Source: Phyllobacterium zundukense (GTDB lineage Bacteria; Pseudomonadota; Alphaproteobacteria; Rhizobiales; Rhizobiaceae). Taken from it: DNA of 64,000 nt. Position numbers and translations under genes: made by a program. Below are positions 10,222-19,811 of the stretch, one piece after another (the stretch's first letter is position 1; every line of letters starts with the position of its first letter). Below the pieces are notes generated by a model. The model was given only the letters and a program-made list of their open reading frames with translations, was not told the DNA's origin and ran no database searches. The stretch is taken from the NCBI RefSeq assembly GCF_002764115.1, contig NZ_CP017940.1, positions 1,028,501 to 1,092,500 on the forward strand. The letters are read 5' to 3'.

Positions 10222-10643
10222 ATGTATATCCTCGACACCAATGTCGTATCTGAATTGCGCAAAATTCGCAGTGGCAAGGCAAACTCTAACGTTGCGGCTT
10301 GGGCTGAAAGCGTCGATGCCGTCCACTTATACTTATCTGTGATAACGATCCAGGAATTGGAAATCGGGGTTTTGCTCGTTGAACGGCGTGATTCATCACA
10401 GGGTTCTATATTGCGGACCTGGCTAAACGATTTTGTCTTGCCGGCTTTTACCGGACGCATCCTGGTTATCGATACCGCTGTTGCCCAACGCAGCGCGCGT
10501 CTTCATGTGCCTGACCCACGCCCCGTTCGTGATGGCCTTATCGCTGCAACAGCAGTGGCGCACGGCATGATTGTTGAACGCGCAATGTATCTGCCTTTGA
10601 GCAGGCAGGCGTAACATCGCTCAATCCATGGGTTAATAACTGA
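10222..10643 (+). pseudogene. VapC/FitB PIN-domain toxin, C-terminus frameshifted
   Basis: The product starts MYILDTNVVSELRK, with the first PIN acidic residue Asp5, and continues to VRDGLIAATAVAHGMIVE. The open frame then ends at 10614 with an unrelated tail. From 10578 another frame reads TRNVSAFEQAGVTSLNPWVN and stops at 10641-10643, which is the expected VapC C-terminus; one A appears to be missing from the GAACG at 10576-10580. The usual final Asp of the NVxDF motif is Ala here. PIN toxins are RNases. Either the toxin is decayed or there is a single-base error; together with the T6 change this favours loss or sequencing indels. Confidence 0.75.
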
Positions 10644-10646
10644 GGC

Positions 10647-13088
10647 TTAGATGCCCTTGACGAAACTATCCAGCACCCGCTTTTGCCCGGCCTTGTCGAA
10701 ATCGATCGTCAGCTTGTTGCCTTCAATCGACGAGACATTGCCATTGCCGAACTTGATGTGGAACACGCGGTCACCGACGTCGAAGTTCGAGGGCGTTTCG
10801 CTGACGGATTTTGCCACCAGTTCGCCATCGATGGTGCGGCCCTTGACCGAGCCACGACCGGCGCCATGGCCGGAATCCGTCTCGCCGTAACCGATGCGCT
10901 CGACGCGAGCGCCGGAGCGCGAGCCCCAATTGTTGCGTGTCGCGTCGGAGCGGTTCGCTTGGGCCCTTTGCCAGCCCGGCGTTGAATAGGTGTTCTCGAA
11001 CGGATCCGCACGATCGAAACGCGACTGACCATAGCCACCACCGCCGCCATAACCGCCATAGGAATTGCCCGTTGCTACGACTTCCACATGCGCTTCCGGC
11101 AATTCTTCGAGGAAGCGTGAGGGGATGGTCGATTGCCAGAGACCATGGATGCGCCGGTTTGAGACGAACCAGATGTGCAGGTTCTTCTTGGCGCGCGTCA
11201 GGCCAACATAAGCGAGGCGGCGTTCTTCTTCGAGGCCGGATCGTCCGCCTTCATCGAGCGCACGTTGGTGTGGGAAGAGACCTTCTTCCCAGCCCGGCAG
11301 GAATACCGTCTCGAATTCAAGGCCCTTTGCCGAGTGCAGCGTCATGATGTTGACGGCGTCGAGATTTTCGTTCTGCTCGGCGTCCATGACCAGCGCGACA
11401 TGTTCGAGGAAAGAGCGCAGGGACTCGTATTCCTCCATCGAGCGGATCAACTCTTTCAGGTTTTCCAGCCGGCCCGGCGCTTCGGCCGAGCGATCCGCCT
11501 GCCACATCGCCGTATAGCCGGATTCGTCGAGGATCTTTTCGGCGAGCTCCGTATGCGGCGTGGAATCGATCAAGGATTGCCAGCGCTTGAAGTTTTCCAC
11601 GACTTCGCGCAAGGCCGAACGCGGCTTGGGCTTCAGTTCTTCCGTTTCGACGAGATCCGTGGCTGCATCGAGCATGCTGATATCGCGTGCCCTTGCATAA
11701 TCATGTACCTGGCGGATCGCTGCCTCGCCAAGGCCGCGCTTCGGTGTGTTGATGATGCGCTCCAGCGCCAGATCGTCCGACCCTTGCGCAACGACGCGGA
11801 AATAGGCGAGCGCGTCGCGGATTTCGAGCCGCTCATAGAACCGCGGGCCGCCGACGACGCGATAGTTCAGGCCAAGCGTGACGAAGCGATCTTCGAATTC
11901 GCGCATCTGGAACGAGGCGCGCACCAGGATCGACATGTCATTGAGATTGTGGCCCTTGCGCTGTGCCTGCTCGATTTCCTCGCCGACAGCACGGGCTTCC
12001 TCTTCGGAATCCCAGGCAGCGTGCACATTGACCTTGGCATCTTCGGGGTTGGCGGCATCGGTGAACAGAGTTTTGCCGAGGCGGCCTTCATTGTGCGAGA
12101 TGAGGAAGGAGGCGGTGCCGAGAATATGCGCCGTCGAGCGATAATTGCGCTCCAGGCGGATCACGACCGCGCCGGGAAAATCCTTCTCGAAGCGCAGGAT
12201 ATTGTCGACTTCCGCGCCGCGCCAGCCATAGATCGACTGATCGTCATCACCGACGCAGCAGACATTTTTCGAACCCTGCGCGATCAGGCGCAGCCACATA
12301 TATTGCGCGGTGTTGGTGTCCTGGTACTCGTCGACAAGGATATAGCGGAACTTGGCGTGATATTCCTTCAACACGTCCGGATAGGCGCGGAACATGCGGA
12401 TTGGATGGCAGAGAAGATCGCCGAAATCGCAGGCATTGAGTGTCTTCAGCCGGTTCTGGTAGGCAGTGTAGAGCTCGCGGCCCTTGCCATTTGCGAAGGA
12501 ACGCGCGTCGCCCTCAGCGATTTCCGACGGGCCGAGCCCCTTGTTCTTCCAGCCGTCGATCATCAGCGCGAATTGCTTGGCAGGCCAGCGCTTGTCGTCC
12601 AGCCCTTCGGCCTGAATGATCTGCTTGATCAGGCGGATGACGTCATCCGTATCGAGAATGGTGAAATCGGACTTGAGACCGACCAGTTCCGCATGACGGC
12701 GCAACAGCTTGACGCCGATGGAGTGGAACGTACCGAGCCAGGGCATGCCTTCCACGGCACCGCCGACCAGAACGCCGATGCGTTCCTTCATCTCGCGCGC
12801 CGCCTTGTTGGTGAAGGTCACGGCGAGGATCTGGCTTGGATAGGCCTTGCCGAGCGACAGGATATGCGCGATGCGGGAGGTGAGAACGCGGGTCTTGCCC
12901 GTACCCGCACCTGCCAGAACCAGAACTGGCCCCTCGGTTGTTTCAACCGCAAGTCGTTGCTCTGGATTGAGGCCAGCCAGATAGGGCGGGGCACCACGCG
13001 CTTGCATGGCACGCGCGGCGATTCCCGAAGGCTGCCGAGGCACATCAGGTTCGTCGAAGAATGGAATATCGTCAGGCAATCCGGACAT
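10647..13088 (-). CDS. uvrD: DNA helicase II (UvrD/PcrA)
   Basis: A 813-residue superfamily 1A helicase that acts 3' to 5' in nucleotide excision and mismatch repair. Walker A is AGAGTGKT at residues 59-66; further motifs are VDEYQDTN, GDDDQSIYGWRGA, RNYRST, TLHSAKGLEFE and YVGLTRAKK. A Gly-rich linker and a C-terminal Tudor-like segment (FHIKFGNGNVSSIEGNKL) complete the UvrD plan. I chose the ATG at 13088 (MSGLPDDIPFF); the reading frame continues upstream without homology. The gene is convergent with the toxin remnant and divergent from gcd. Confidence 0.96.
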   Translation of the reverse strand: MSGLPDDIPFFDEPDVPRQPSGIAARAMQARGAPPYLAGLNPEQRLAVETTEGPVLVLAGAGTGKTRVLTSRIAHILSLGKAYPSQILAVTFTNKAAREMKERIGVLVGGAVEGMPWLGTFHSIGVKLLRRHAELVGLKSDFTILDTDDVIRLIKQIIQAEGLDDKRWPAKQFALMIDGWKNKGLGPSEIAEGDARSFANGKGRELYTAYQNRLKTLNACDFGDLLCHPIRMFRAYPDVLKEYHAKFRYILVDEYQDTNTAQYMWLRLIAQGSKNVCCVGDDDQSIYGWRGAEVDNILRFEKDFPGAVVIRLERNYRSTAHILGTASFLISHNEGRLGKTLFTDAANPEDAKVNVHAAWDSEEEARAVGEEIEQAQRKGHNLNDMSILVRASFQMREFEDRFVTLGLNYRVVGGPRFYERLEIRDALAYFRVVAQGSDDLALERIINTPKRGLGEAAIRQVHDYARARDISMLDAATDLVETEELKPKPRSALREVVENFKRWQSLIDSTPHTELAEKILDESGYTAMWQADRSAEAPGRLENLKELIRSMEEYESLRSFLEHVALVMDAEQNENLDAVNIMTLHSAKGLEFETVFLPGWEEGLFPHQRALDEGGRSGLEEERRLAYVGLTRAKKNLHIWFVSNRRIHGLWQSTIPSRFLEELPEAHVEVVATGNSYGGYGGGGGYGQSRFDRADPFENTYSTPGWQRAQANRSDATRNNWGSRSGARVERIGYGETDSGHGAGRGSVKGRTIDGELVAKSVSETPSNFDVGDRVFHIKFGNGNVSSIEGNKLTIDFDKAGQKRVLDSFVKGI

Positions 13089-13356
13089 TTGACCCCAATG
13101 TAGTGATTCGGCACCGAAAAACCAGATAAATGCGATACAAAAAGAGAACGGCCAATCTTGGGCGGGCGTCTTTCCCCCGAAACTTGCAGTTGAAATATTC
13201 AATCGCCGATATTGCGTCGTCCTGTTTTAGGGCTTACCCATTTTGATTGGAGAAGACTCTTTGACTGGAGCAGACCCTGGCAACCGCCGGCGCGTTCGCA
13301 GCCCGCATGTCAGAACCATTCGATCCTGATTGAGCTTGGAAAAGGACTCCTACCCC

Positions 13357-15696
13357 ATGGCAATCACTCTGACGGCTCTCATATTTTTCCTCATTGGTGC
13401 GGCGCTTGGTGTGGGTGGTGTCTGGCTCGCAATACTTGGTGGCAGCTGGTATTACATCCTTGCGGCGCTGGCCTTCCTGACTACGTCCGCTCTTCTCTTC
13501 CGCAAGCGCAGCTCGGCTTTGCTGGTCTATGCGATCCTGGTGATCGGTACGCTAGGCTGGGCAATCTGGGAAATCGGCTTCGACTGGTGGCAGCTTGCGC
13601 CGCGGGGCGGTGTCATCATGCTGCTCGGGCTGTGGCTGCTGACGCCATGGATCCGTGGTGGGCTTAATGAGGAAGAAGGGCGTTCGTTTTCAGCGTGGGG
13701 TCCGGCAATTCCGCTAGCTATCACGGTTCTCGCGGCGCTCGGCATTGCCGGCTATTCGATGACGCAGGATCCGCAGCAGATTGTCGGGGATCTCAGCAAG
13801 GAAGTCATTGTTGCGACGCCCGATCTCGGCGGCAACGTTCCGGAAAGCGACTGGCATCAATATGGTCGCACCCCCTACGGCCAGCGCTATTCGCCGCTGA
13901 AACAGATCACGCCGGAAAATGTCAGCTCGTTGCAAGTTGCCTGGCAGTACCAGACCGGCGACGTGAAGCTCCCCGACGATATCGGAGAAACCACTTACCA
14001 GGTGACGCCCCTGAAGGTGCGCGACACGCTCTATCTTTGCACGCCGCACAACTGGGCGATCGCGCTCGATGCGGCAACCGGCAAGGAAAAGTGGAAATAT
14101 GATCCGAATGTCGGTCTCAACCCCGATCGCCAGCACCAGACATGCCGCGGCGTTTCCTACTACGCCGACCCGACAATGACTCCCGGCCAGCCTTGCGCGG
14201 AGCGGGTCTATCTGCCGACCTCCGATGCACGGCTGATTGCGCTCGACGCTGCCAATGGTCAGGTCTGCCCGTCCTTTGCCGACAAGGGCACGCTGCACCT
14301 GGAGAAGGGCATGCCCTATAACCCGGCGGGCTATTACTATTCAACTTCGCCGCCCGTTATTGCCGCAGGTAAGATCATCGTCGGCGGCGCAGTCAATGAC
14401 AATTATTCAATCCATGAACAGTCGGGTGTCATCCGCGCCTTCGATATCAATACCGGTGCTCTGGTGTGGAACTGGGATTCAGGCAATCCCGATGTGACGA
14501 CGCCGCTGCCGGAAGGGCAGACTTACACGCATAATTCACCCAACAGCTGGTCTGTCTCCAGTGCTGACGAAAAGCTCGGTCTGCTCTACGTGCCGCTTGG
14601 CAACCAGACACCGGACCAGCTCGGGGCAGGGCGCAGCGCCAATGTCGAAAAATTCTCGTCGTCGATCGTCGCGCTTGATCTGAACTCCGGCCAGGTGCGC
14701 TGGGTCCGCCAGACGGTTCACCACGACCTCTGGGATATGGATGTGCCTGCACAGCCAACCCTTGTCGATATCAACACGGCCACCGGCGCGGTTCCCGCAC
14801 TGGTCGGACCGACCAAGCAAGGCGATATCTATGTCCTTAACCGGCGCACCGGCGAGCCGATCCTTCCAATCGAGGAGGTGCCGGCACCGACGGGCGCTAT
14901 CGAAGGTGATTTCACTTCGCCGACCCAGCCGGTTTCGGGTTTGACCTTCATGCCAAAGCCGTTGACCGGCAAGGACATGTGGGGCGTTTCGATGTTCGAT
15001 CAGCTGGCTTGCCGCATCGAGTTCCTCAAGCTGCGTTACGAGGGCCGCTATACGCCGCCGTCGCTCCAGGGATCGTTGATCTATCCGGGTAATTTTGGCG
15101 TGTTCAATTGGGGCAGCGTTGCAGTGGACCCGGCACGTCAGGTCATGTTCGGCATGCCGACCTATCTGGCGTTCACGTCAAGGCTTGTTCCTCGAGCCGA
15201 TGTTCCCCCACCTGGCGCTAGCACAAAGGGCAGCGAACAGGGCCTCAATCGCAATGAGGGGGCACCCTATGCGGTCATCTTGGGACCGTTTGTGTCGCCG
15301 CTCGGACTACCTTGCCAGGCTCCGCCGTGGGGCTATGTGGCGGGAGCGGATCTGCGTACCGGCAAGATCACGTGGATGCATCGTAACGGAACCGTCCGCG
15401 ATTCCTCGCCCTTGCCCTTGCCATTCAAAGTCGGCGTTCCCGGCATTGGCGGTCCGATGATCACCGCCGGCGGTGTCGCGTTCCTTGGCGCTGCCGTGGA
15501 CGATTTTCTTCGCGCCTATGATGTAACGAGCGGTAAACAGCTGTGGGAAGCGCGCCTCCCTGCAGGCGGTCAGTCAACGCCGATGTCTTTCGCCTTGGCG
15601 GATGGCAAGCAATATGTGGTCATCGTCGCCGGTGGTCACGGCTCGGTCGGGACGAAACCCGGCGACTACGTGATCGCCTATACCTTACCGAAATAG
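13357..15696 (+). CDS. gcd: Membrane-bound PQQ-dependent glucose dehydrogenase
   Basis: The 779-residue protein has five membrane segments in about the first 135 residues, then an eight-bladed PQQ propeller in the periplasm. It oxidises glucose to gluconolactone and passes electrons to ubiquinone. Family blocks include SDWHQYGRTPYGQRYSPL, LYLCTPHNWAIALDA, HQTCRGVSYY, PVIAAGKIIVGGAVNDNYS and VRQTVHHDLWDMDVPAQPT. The start ATG at 13357 follows AAAGGACTCC. A related quinate dehydrogenase is possible but the match is closer to Gcd. No pqq genes are in the window. A strong terminator follows. Confidence 0.92.
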   Translation: MAITLTALIFFLIGAALGVGGVWLAILGGSWYYILAALAFLTTSALLFRKRSSALLVYAILVIGTLGWAIWEIGFDWWQLAPRGGVIMLLGLWLLTPWIRGGLNEEEGRSFSAWGPAIPLAITVLAALGIAGYSMTQDPQQIVGDLSKEVIVATPDLGGNVPESDWHQYGRTPYGQRYSPLKQITPENVSSLQVAWQYQTGDVKLPDDIGETTYQVTPLKVRDTLYLCTPHNWAIALDAATGKEKWKYDPNVGLNPDRQHQTCRGVSYYADPTMTPGQPCAERVYLPTSDARLIALDAANGQVCPSFADKGTLHLEKGMPYNPAGYYYSTSPPVIAAGKIIVGGAVNDNYSIHEQSGVIRAFDINTGALVWNWDSGNPDVTTPLPEGQTYTHNSPNSWSVSSADEKLGLLYVPLGNQTPDQLGAGRSANVEKFSSSIVALDLNSGQVRWVRQTVHHDLWDMDVPAQPTLVDINTATGAVPALVGPTKQGDIYVLNRRTGEPILPIEEVPAPTGAIEGDFTSPTQPVSGLTFMPKPLTGKDMWGVSMFDQLACRIEFLKLRYEGRYTPPSLQGSLIYPGNFGVFNWGSVAVDPARQVMFGMPTYLAFTSRLVPRADVPPPGASTKGSEQGLNRNEGAPYAVILGPFVSPLGLPCQAPPWGYVAGADLRTGKITWMHRNGTVRDSSPLPLPFKVGVPGIGGPMITAGGVAFLGAAVDDFLRAYDVTSGKQLWEARLPAGGQSTPMSFALADGKQYVVIVAGGHGSVGTKPGDYVIAYTLPK

Positions 15697-15714
15697 GCAT
15701 TGCAGAAAATCAGG

Positions 15715-15749
15715 AACCTCCCGGGCGTCGAGTCCGGGAGGTTTTTCTT
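15715..15749 (+). terminator. Intrinsic terminator after gcd
   Basis: A 10-bp stem, AACCTCCCGG at 15715-15724 with CCGGGAGGTT at 15734-15743, a 9-base loop, and a run of T with one C after it. It is a textbook Rho-independent terminator. Confidence 0.9.
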
Positions 15750-15860
15750 GACTGCTATCGAGGAGCAGCCTTGGGGCCGCGAAGTGCAGGTCATTGATCC
15801 GTTCAGCAATCGCATTTCGTTCTGCGAGCAATGATGGAGCGCTGGCAGCGCCGGTTCACT

Positions 15861-16331
15861 CTAACGTTGCGGCAGTTTCAGTGGAGCCCCAGTTTTCACG
15901 GCGCGGATGGCGAAATTGGAGCGTATATCCGCGACACCGGGCAGCATGAGTAGTTTTTCCGTCAGAAACCGTTCATAGGCGCTGAGATCCTCGACGACCA
16001 CCTCTGCAAGAAAATCCGCTGTCCCTGAGATCATGAAGCAAGCCGTTATTTCCGGAAGGGCAAGCAGCGCCGTATGCTGCGCCTCAGCATTCTCGCGGCT
16101 GTGCTGGCCAACTTTGATTTCCACGAACACAGTCAGACCGAGGCCGACCTCCTTGCGGTCGATGTCCACCCGGTAGCCACGGATGACACCGGATTTTTCC
16201 AGATTGCGGATACGGCGCAGACAGGGTGAGGGAGAGAGGTTGACCCGCTCGGCAATCTCCACATTCGTTGCCCTTGCATCCTCCTGAAGGGCTTCGAGGA
16301 TGCCAATATCGAATTTATCCAAATTTGGCAT
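15861..16331 (-). CDS. Lrp/AsnC family transcriptional regulator
   Basis: A 156-residue regulator with an N-terminal winged HTH (DIGILEALQEDARATNVEIA, then LSPSPCLRRIRNLEKSGVIR) and a C-terminal RAM ligand domain (about 70-150). Proteins of this kind form octamers and sense amino acids. It is divergently transcribed from an EamA transporter gene, with 146 bases between the two starts; this pairing is common and suggests it controls that transporter and possibly itself. The effector cannot be told. Confidence 0.92.
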   Translation of the reverse strand: MPNLDKFDIGILEALQEDARATNVEIAERVNLSPSPCLRRIRNLEKSGVIRGYRVDIDRKEVGLGLTVFVEIKVGQHSRENAEAQHTALLALPEITACFMISGTADFLAEVVVEDLSAYERFLTEKLLMLPGVADIRSNFAIRAVKTGAPLKLPQR

Positions 16332-16477
16332 AACCCACCTATATTTAGACTATAACTTCCCGAAAATTGCTGAAATCATACTTAGAGTGGCATCAACTTG
16401 CAAGGACATGCTCATGCCATCGGAGATATGTTTGTCTCGACCGAAAATCATTCGGGCAGATTTGAGAGGATACTCCG

Positions 16478-17389
16478 ATGGTTGCTCTTGCTCAGGACTA
16501 TAAGAAGTCAAATTCGCTCGGCGCAGGGTATGCCGGAGCGCTGGTCACCGTTTTCATCTGGGCCACATGGATCATTGCAACCCGTCACAGTAGCGGGACG
16601 CATCTCGGTACAATCGATCTCGGCCTTATCCGCTATGGCGTGCCGGCGCTGGTACTGGCTCCGATCTGGCTCAGGACCGGCCTTATCCCGCGTGATGTTC
16701 CGCTCGTCTTGCTGGCGATCATGGTCTGTGGTGCCGGCGCGGTATTCTTCCAGTTCACGACCTTCGCGATCCATTCGACGCCAGCCTCGGCCGTCGGCGT
16801 ATTGCTAGGCGGCTTCATGCCGCTTGCTGCCACGCTGATCGGTGTCCTCCTTTTTGGTGAACGACCGGATCTTACCCGTTGCCTCGGCCTTGCGGCGATC
16901 ATTGTCGGTCTTGCCATCCTGCTGGTGCTGGCGCTTGGCAATCACGCGATCTCCTGGATCAGCTTCGTCTTCCTCCCACTCGGTGCGCTGCTCTGGGCTG
17001 CCTATACCCATGCGTTCAAGCGTTCCGGCCTGACGGCCATGCAAGGCGGCGCACTGATTGCCGTCTGGTCATTCCTCATCCATGTTGGCCTTGCACTCGT
17101 CTTCGGTACGACGATCTTCGATGTTCCGCTGCCCGAGATCGGCTTGCAGTTCCTTAGCCAGGGCGTTCTGTCCGGATTGGCTGCTATGCTGGCCTATGGC
17201 ATAGCCGTCCGCTCCCTTGGTGGCAGCCAGGCTGCGGCATTCAGTGCGCTGACACCGGTCCTTGCAGCCTTTGGCGGCGCATTCTTCCTTGACGAGCCGG
17301 TCGGTGTCTGGGAAATTGCCGCAGCAGGGATCACCGGACTTGGCGTTGCCCTTTCCACCGGTATCCTTTCGCATCGCCTCAAGGGATGA
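16478..17389 (+). CDS. EamA/DMT family transporter
   Basis: A 303-residue inner membrane protein with ten hydrophobic segments in two EamA repeats (GALVTVFIWATWIIATR in the first, LGALLWAAYTHAFKRSGLT in the second). Such transporters usually export amino acids or metabolites. GAGAGGA stands about 7 bases before the ATG at 16478. The divergent Lrp gene is the likely regulator, which favours an amino acid or related substrate; this is inference. Confidence 0.9.
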   Translation: MVALAQDYKKSNSLGAGYAGALVTVFIWATWIIATRHSSGTHLGTIDLGLIRYGVPALVLAPIWLRTGLIPRDVPLVLLAIMVCGAGAVFFQFTTFAIHSTPASAVGVLLGGFMPLAATLIGVLLFGERPDLTRCLGLAAIIVGLAILLVLALGNHAISWISFVFLPLGALLWAAYTHAFKRSGLTAMQGGALIAVWSFLIHVGLALVFGTTIFDVPLPEIGLQFLSQGVLSGLAAMLAYGIAVRSLGGSQAAAFSALTPVLAAFGGAFFLDEPVGVWEIAAAGITGLGVALSTGILSHRLKG

Positions 17390-17434
17390 TGCGAATGGTC
17401 AGCGCCTCGTCACCCCACGGGATCAAAGGAGGCA

Positions 17435-18325
17435 ATGATGAACGAGCAGAAAATTACTCCGAAAATCACTCAGGCGATGGTCGAAGCCTATGATGAGTAT
17501 ACCCATCTGACACTTGATCGTCGCTCATTCATGGACAAACTGACCAAACTGGCCGGCTCCGGCGCTGCCGCCGCCATGATTGCACCGATGCTGGCGGCAA
17601 ATTCGGCACAAGCTGCCATCATCGCAGCGGACGACAAGAGGCTTCGCACCAAGGACGTCGTTTACCCGGGACCGACGGGCGACATCAAAGGCTACAGGGC
17701 AAGCCCGGCCGAATCGTCCGGGAAACTTCCAGCGGTTATTGTCATTCATGAAAATCGCGGTTTGAACGATCATATTCGCGATGTTGCCCGGCGCATGGCG
17801 CTAGAAGGGTTTATTGCCCTCGCGCCCGATCTGCTGTCATCGGCAGGCGGGACCCCCTCCGACGAGGAAAAGGCGCGTGAAATGATCGGCGCGCTTGATT
17901 CAAAGACGGCGATCGCCGAGGGCGTGGCAATCATAGAATTTCTCAGGAATGACAAGGCAACCAATGGCAAGGTTGGCGCCGTAGGTTTCTGTTGGGGTGG
18001 CGGTATGGTCAATGACCTTGCCGTAAACGCCCCCGATCTCGGGGCAGGGGTGGCCTATTATGGCCGTCAGCCGAAGGCTGAGGATGTCGCGAAGATCAAA
18101 GCGCCATTGTTGTTGCAATATGCCGGACTGGATACACGGATCAACGCCGGCATCGATGCGTACAGGAAGGCACTCGAGGAAAACGAAAAGACGTTCGAGA
18201 TTTTTGTCTACGAGGGTGCCAACCACGCTTTCAACAACGATACGTCGGCAGCCCGTTACGACAAGAAAGCAGCAGATCTCGCCTGGAGCCGGACTGTGGA
18301 GTTCTTCAAGAAAAACCTGAGCTAG
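17435..18325 (+). CDS. Tat-exported dienelactone hydrolase family protein
   Basis: A 296-residue alpha/beta hydrolase. Residues 26-60 form a twin-arginine-type signal (DRRSFMDKLTK, Arg29-Arg30, then an Ala-rich core ending NSAQA), preceded by an unusual N-extension of about 25 residues. The catalytic triad looks complete: Cys186 in VGFCWGGG, Asp233 in YAGLDTRI and His264 in GANHAFNN. The family hydrolyses dienelactones and other esters or lactones. AAAGGAGG lies just before the ATG at 17435; the second ATG at 17438 is equally possible. It starts 45 bases after the EamA gene and may be in its operon. Confidence 0.9.
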   Translation: MMNEQKITPKITQAMVEAYDEYTHLTLDRRSFMDKLTKLAGSGAAAAMIAPMLAANSAQAAIIAADDKRLRTKDVVYPGPTGDIKGYRASPAESSGKLPAVIVIHENRGLNDHIRDVARRMALEGFIALAPDLLSSAGGTPSDEEKAREMIGALDSKTAIAEGVAIIEFLRNDKATNGKVGAVGFCWGGGMVNDLAVNAPDLGAGVAYYGRQPKAEDVAKIKAPLLLQYAGLDTRINAGIDAYRKALEENEKTFEIFVYEGANHAFNNDTSAARYDKKAADLAWSRTVEFFKKNLS

Positions 18326-18421
18326 ATATCGACGTCGCGAAAACAAACAGAAACCAATTGCTTGCCGGATCGTCTGACGGCCACTACCTCTGTGCTGTAG
18401 AATGCGACAAGGAAAGCGCTG

Positions 18422-19375
18422 ATGCGATTCGTTACCCTCCCTTTGAGCTTCGTGCTTTTTCTGCTGGCCAGTATATCGTCAAGCTTTGCACAAGAGACGG
18501 TTTTTCCTGGTGGTTCCGGTGTTGGCCTCGTGCCTCCCGCTGGCATGGCGGTGTCTTCCAGTTTCAGCGGGTTTGAAGATGCGGCGAAGGGTACTTCCAT
18601 CGTTGTGACGGAGTTGCCGGTCGAAGCCTATGCGCCCATCGCCGCGAAGTTCAATCCGGAAGGTTTGCGCGAAACCGGGATAGAGGCCGCGGCGCCTCCC
18701 GAAGATTGGCCTGTCGAGGGTGCAGTCGTGTCGAAGCTCATTCGTGGCAGCCAGGTCGCGGCGGGCATCAAATACCGCAAATGGATCGTGCTGGTCGGGG
18801 CCAAATCCACGACGGCGATGGTTACGGTGCAGATTCCAGAGGGCGTCCAGGGCGGCCTATCGGACGCAGATGTCGAGAAGGCTTTGCACACCATCGCCGT
18901 GCGCACGCCGCCCGGTCTCGAAGAGCAGATTGCGGCGCTACCGTTCAAGGTAACCGATCAAGCCGGATTTCGGCCGGTACGTGTCATCGCCGGCGCAACC
19001 TATCTCCTCACCGAGGGCCCGAATGATGTGGCGACAAATTCCTTGCAGCCGGTGGTCGTTATTGCCTCAAACCTCAACACGGCGCCTGAACCCTCCGCGC
19101 GCATGGACTTCGCCAAACAGGCATTCGCCTCGCTGACAGGGATCAAGGACGTACGATCCGACAATGAAACCAGTTCGGAAGCCGATGGCGCCGAATGGGT
19201 CGAGATCGACGGCAGCGCCAAGGATGCGGCGAGCGGCGATGGGCTTTATGTCGCGCAGATCGCGCGATTTGAAACGAGCCGCTATGTCCGCGCAATCCTG
19301 ATTGTACGCGACAGTGAAAAGGACAAATATTCCGAGCGTTTTCGCAAGCTAGCCAAGTCCATGACGATCAACTAA
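18422..19375 (+). CDS. Secreted protein of unknown function
   Basis: A 317-residue protein with a signal peptide ending near SSSFAQETV (residues 1-23). The mature part is mixed alpha/beta and contains GVGLVPPAGMAVSSSFSGFE, an IKYRKWIVLVGAKSTTAMV segment and a C-terminal RFRKLAKSMTIN; no catalytic motif or repeat is evident. Its form resembles periplasmic proteins with two similar halves, but no family is recognised. AAGGAAAGCGCTG precedes the ATG. The DUF2185 gene starts eight bases after its stop, so they probably share a transcript. Confidence 0.8.
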   Translation: MRFVTLPLSFVLFLLASISSSFAQETVFPGGSGVGLVPPAGMAVSSSFSGFEDAAKGTSIVVTELPVEAYAPIAAKFNPEGLRETGIEAAAPPEDWPVEGAVVSKLIRGSQVAAGIKYRKWIVLVGAKSTTAMVTVQIPEGVQGGLSDADVEKALHTIAVRTPPGLEEQIAALPFKVTDQAGFRPVRVIAGATYLLTEGPNDVATNSLQPVVVIASNLNTAPEPSARMDFAKQAFASLTGIKDVRSDNETSSEADGAEWVEIDGSAKDAASGDGLYVAQIARFETSRYVRAILIVRDSEKDKYSERFRKLAKSMTIN

Positions 19376-19383
19376 AATTAGGC

Positions 19384-19752
19384 ATGGAGAAAAGCTACCG
19401 ACTCACCAAGGACGAGATACGGCCACTTATCCGTAACTATGGCGGCTGTATCGCAACGGATACGATTACCATCGACGGTTATCCGGTGCGTTTCATGTAC
19501 CGCGAAGATCCGGACAATGAGCTTGATAGCGGCTGGCGCTTTCTATCCGGCTTCGAAAGCGATGACTATATGGAAGATCCGGAAAACAGCGGAATCTTCG
19601 ACGTCAACACCATCGCCAATTATGATCCCAGCATTATTCCGCTTCTCGATTCCCCCATTGGCAGCGTTTTTGAAAAGACAGGCGAGCAGGAACGCTTCGT
19701 TGCCGTTACCGATTGGCAACCCGGCGAGGACGATGACGACGACGAGGATTGA
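19384..19752 (+). CDS. DUF2185 (Imm33-like) domain protein
   Basis: A 122-residue acidic cytosolic protein ending in a run of Asp and Glu. The blocks GGCIATDTITIDGYPVRFMY, SGWRFLSGFESDDYMEDPEN and FDVNTIANYDPSIIPLL match DUF2185, a fold also used by the Imm33 immunity proteins. No toxin gene is beside it; the partner upstream is a secreted protein of unknown type. It may be a plain housekeeping copy. Confidence 0.85.
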   Translation: MEKSYRLTKDEIRPLIRNYGGCIATDTITIDGYPVRFMYREDPDNELDSGWRFLSGFESDDYMEDPENSGIFDVNTIANYDPSIIPLLDSPIGSVFEKTGEQERFVAVTDWQPGEDDDDDED

Positions 19753-19811
19753 GCCTCGGGTTCTTCCGGGTATGGCCGTTGACCATCACACAGAGTTACA
19801 ACTGGACAAGT

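Noticed and set aside
9900..10650. Idea that the antitoxin-toxin fusion is a new programmed fusion protein
   Set aside because: Not accepted as the main reading, because a second single-base shift near the toxin end points to error or decay; it is kept only as a finding to test.
11175..13103. Plus-strand open frame of 642 residues across uvrD
   Set aside because: It is antisense to a complete helicase with all motifs; the amino acid pattern is that of a shadow frame in high-GC DNA.
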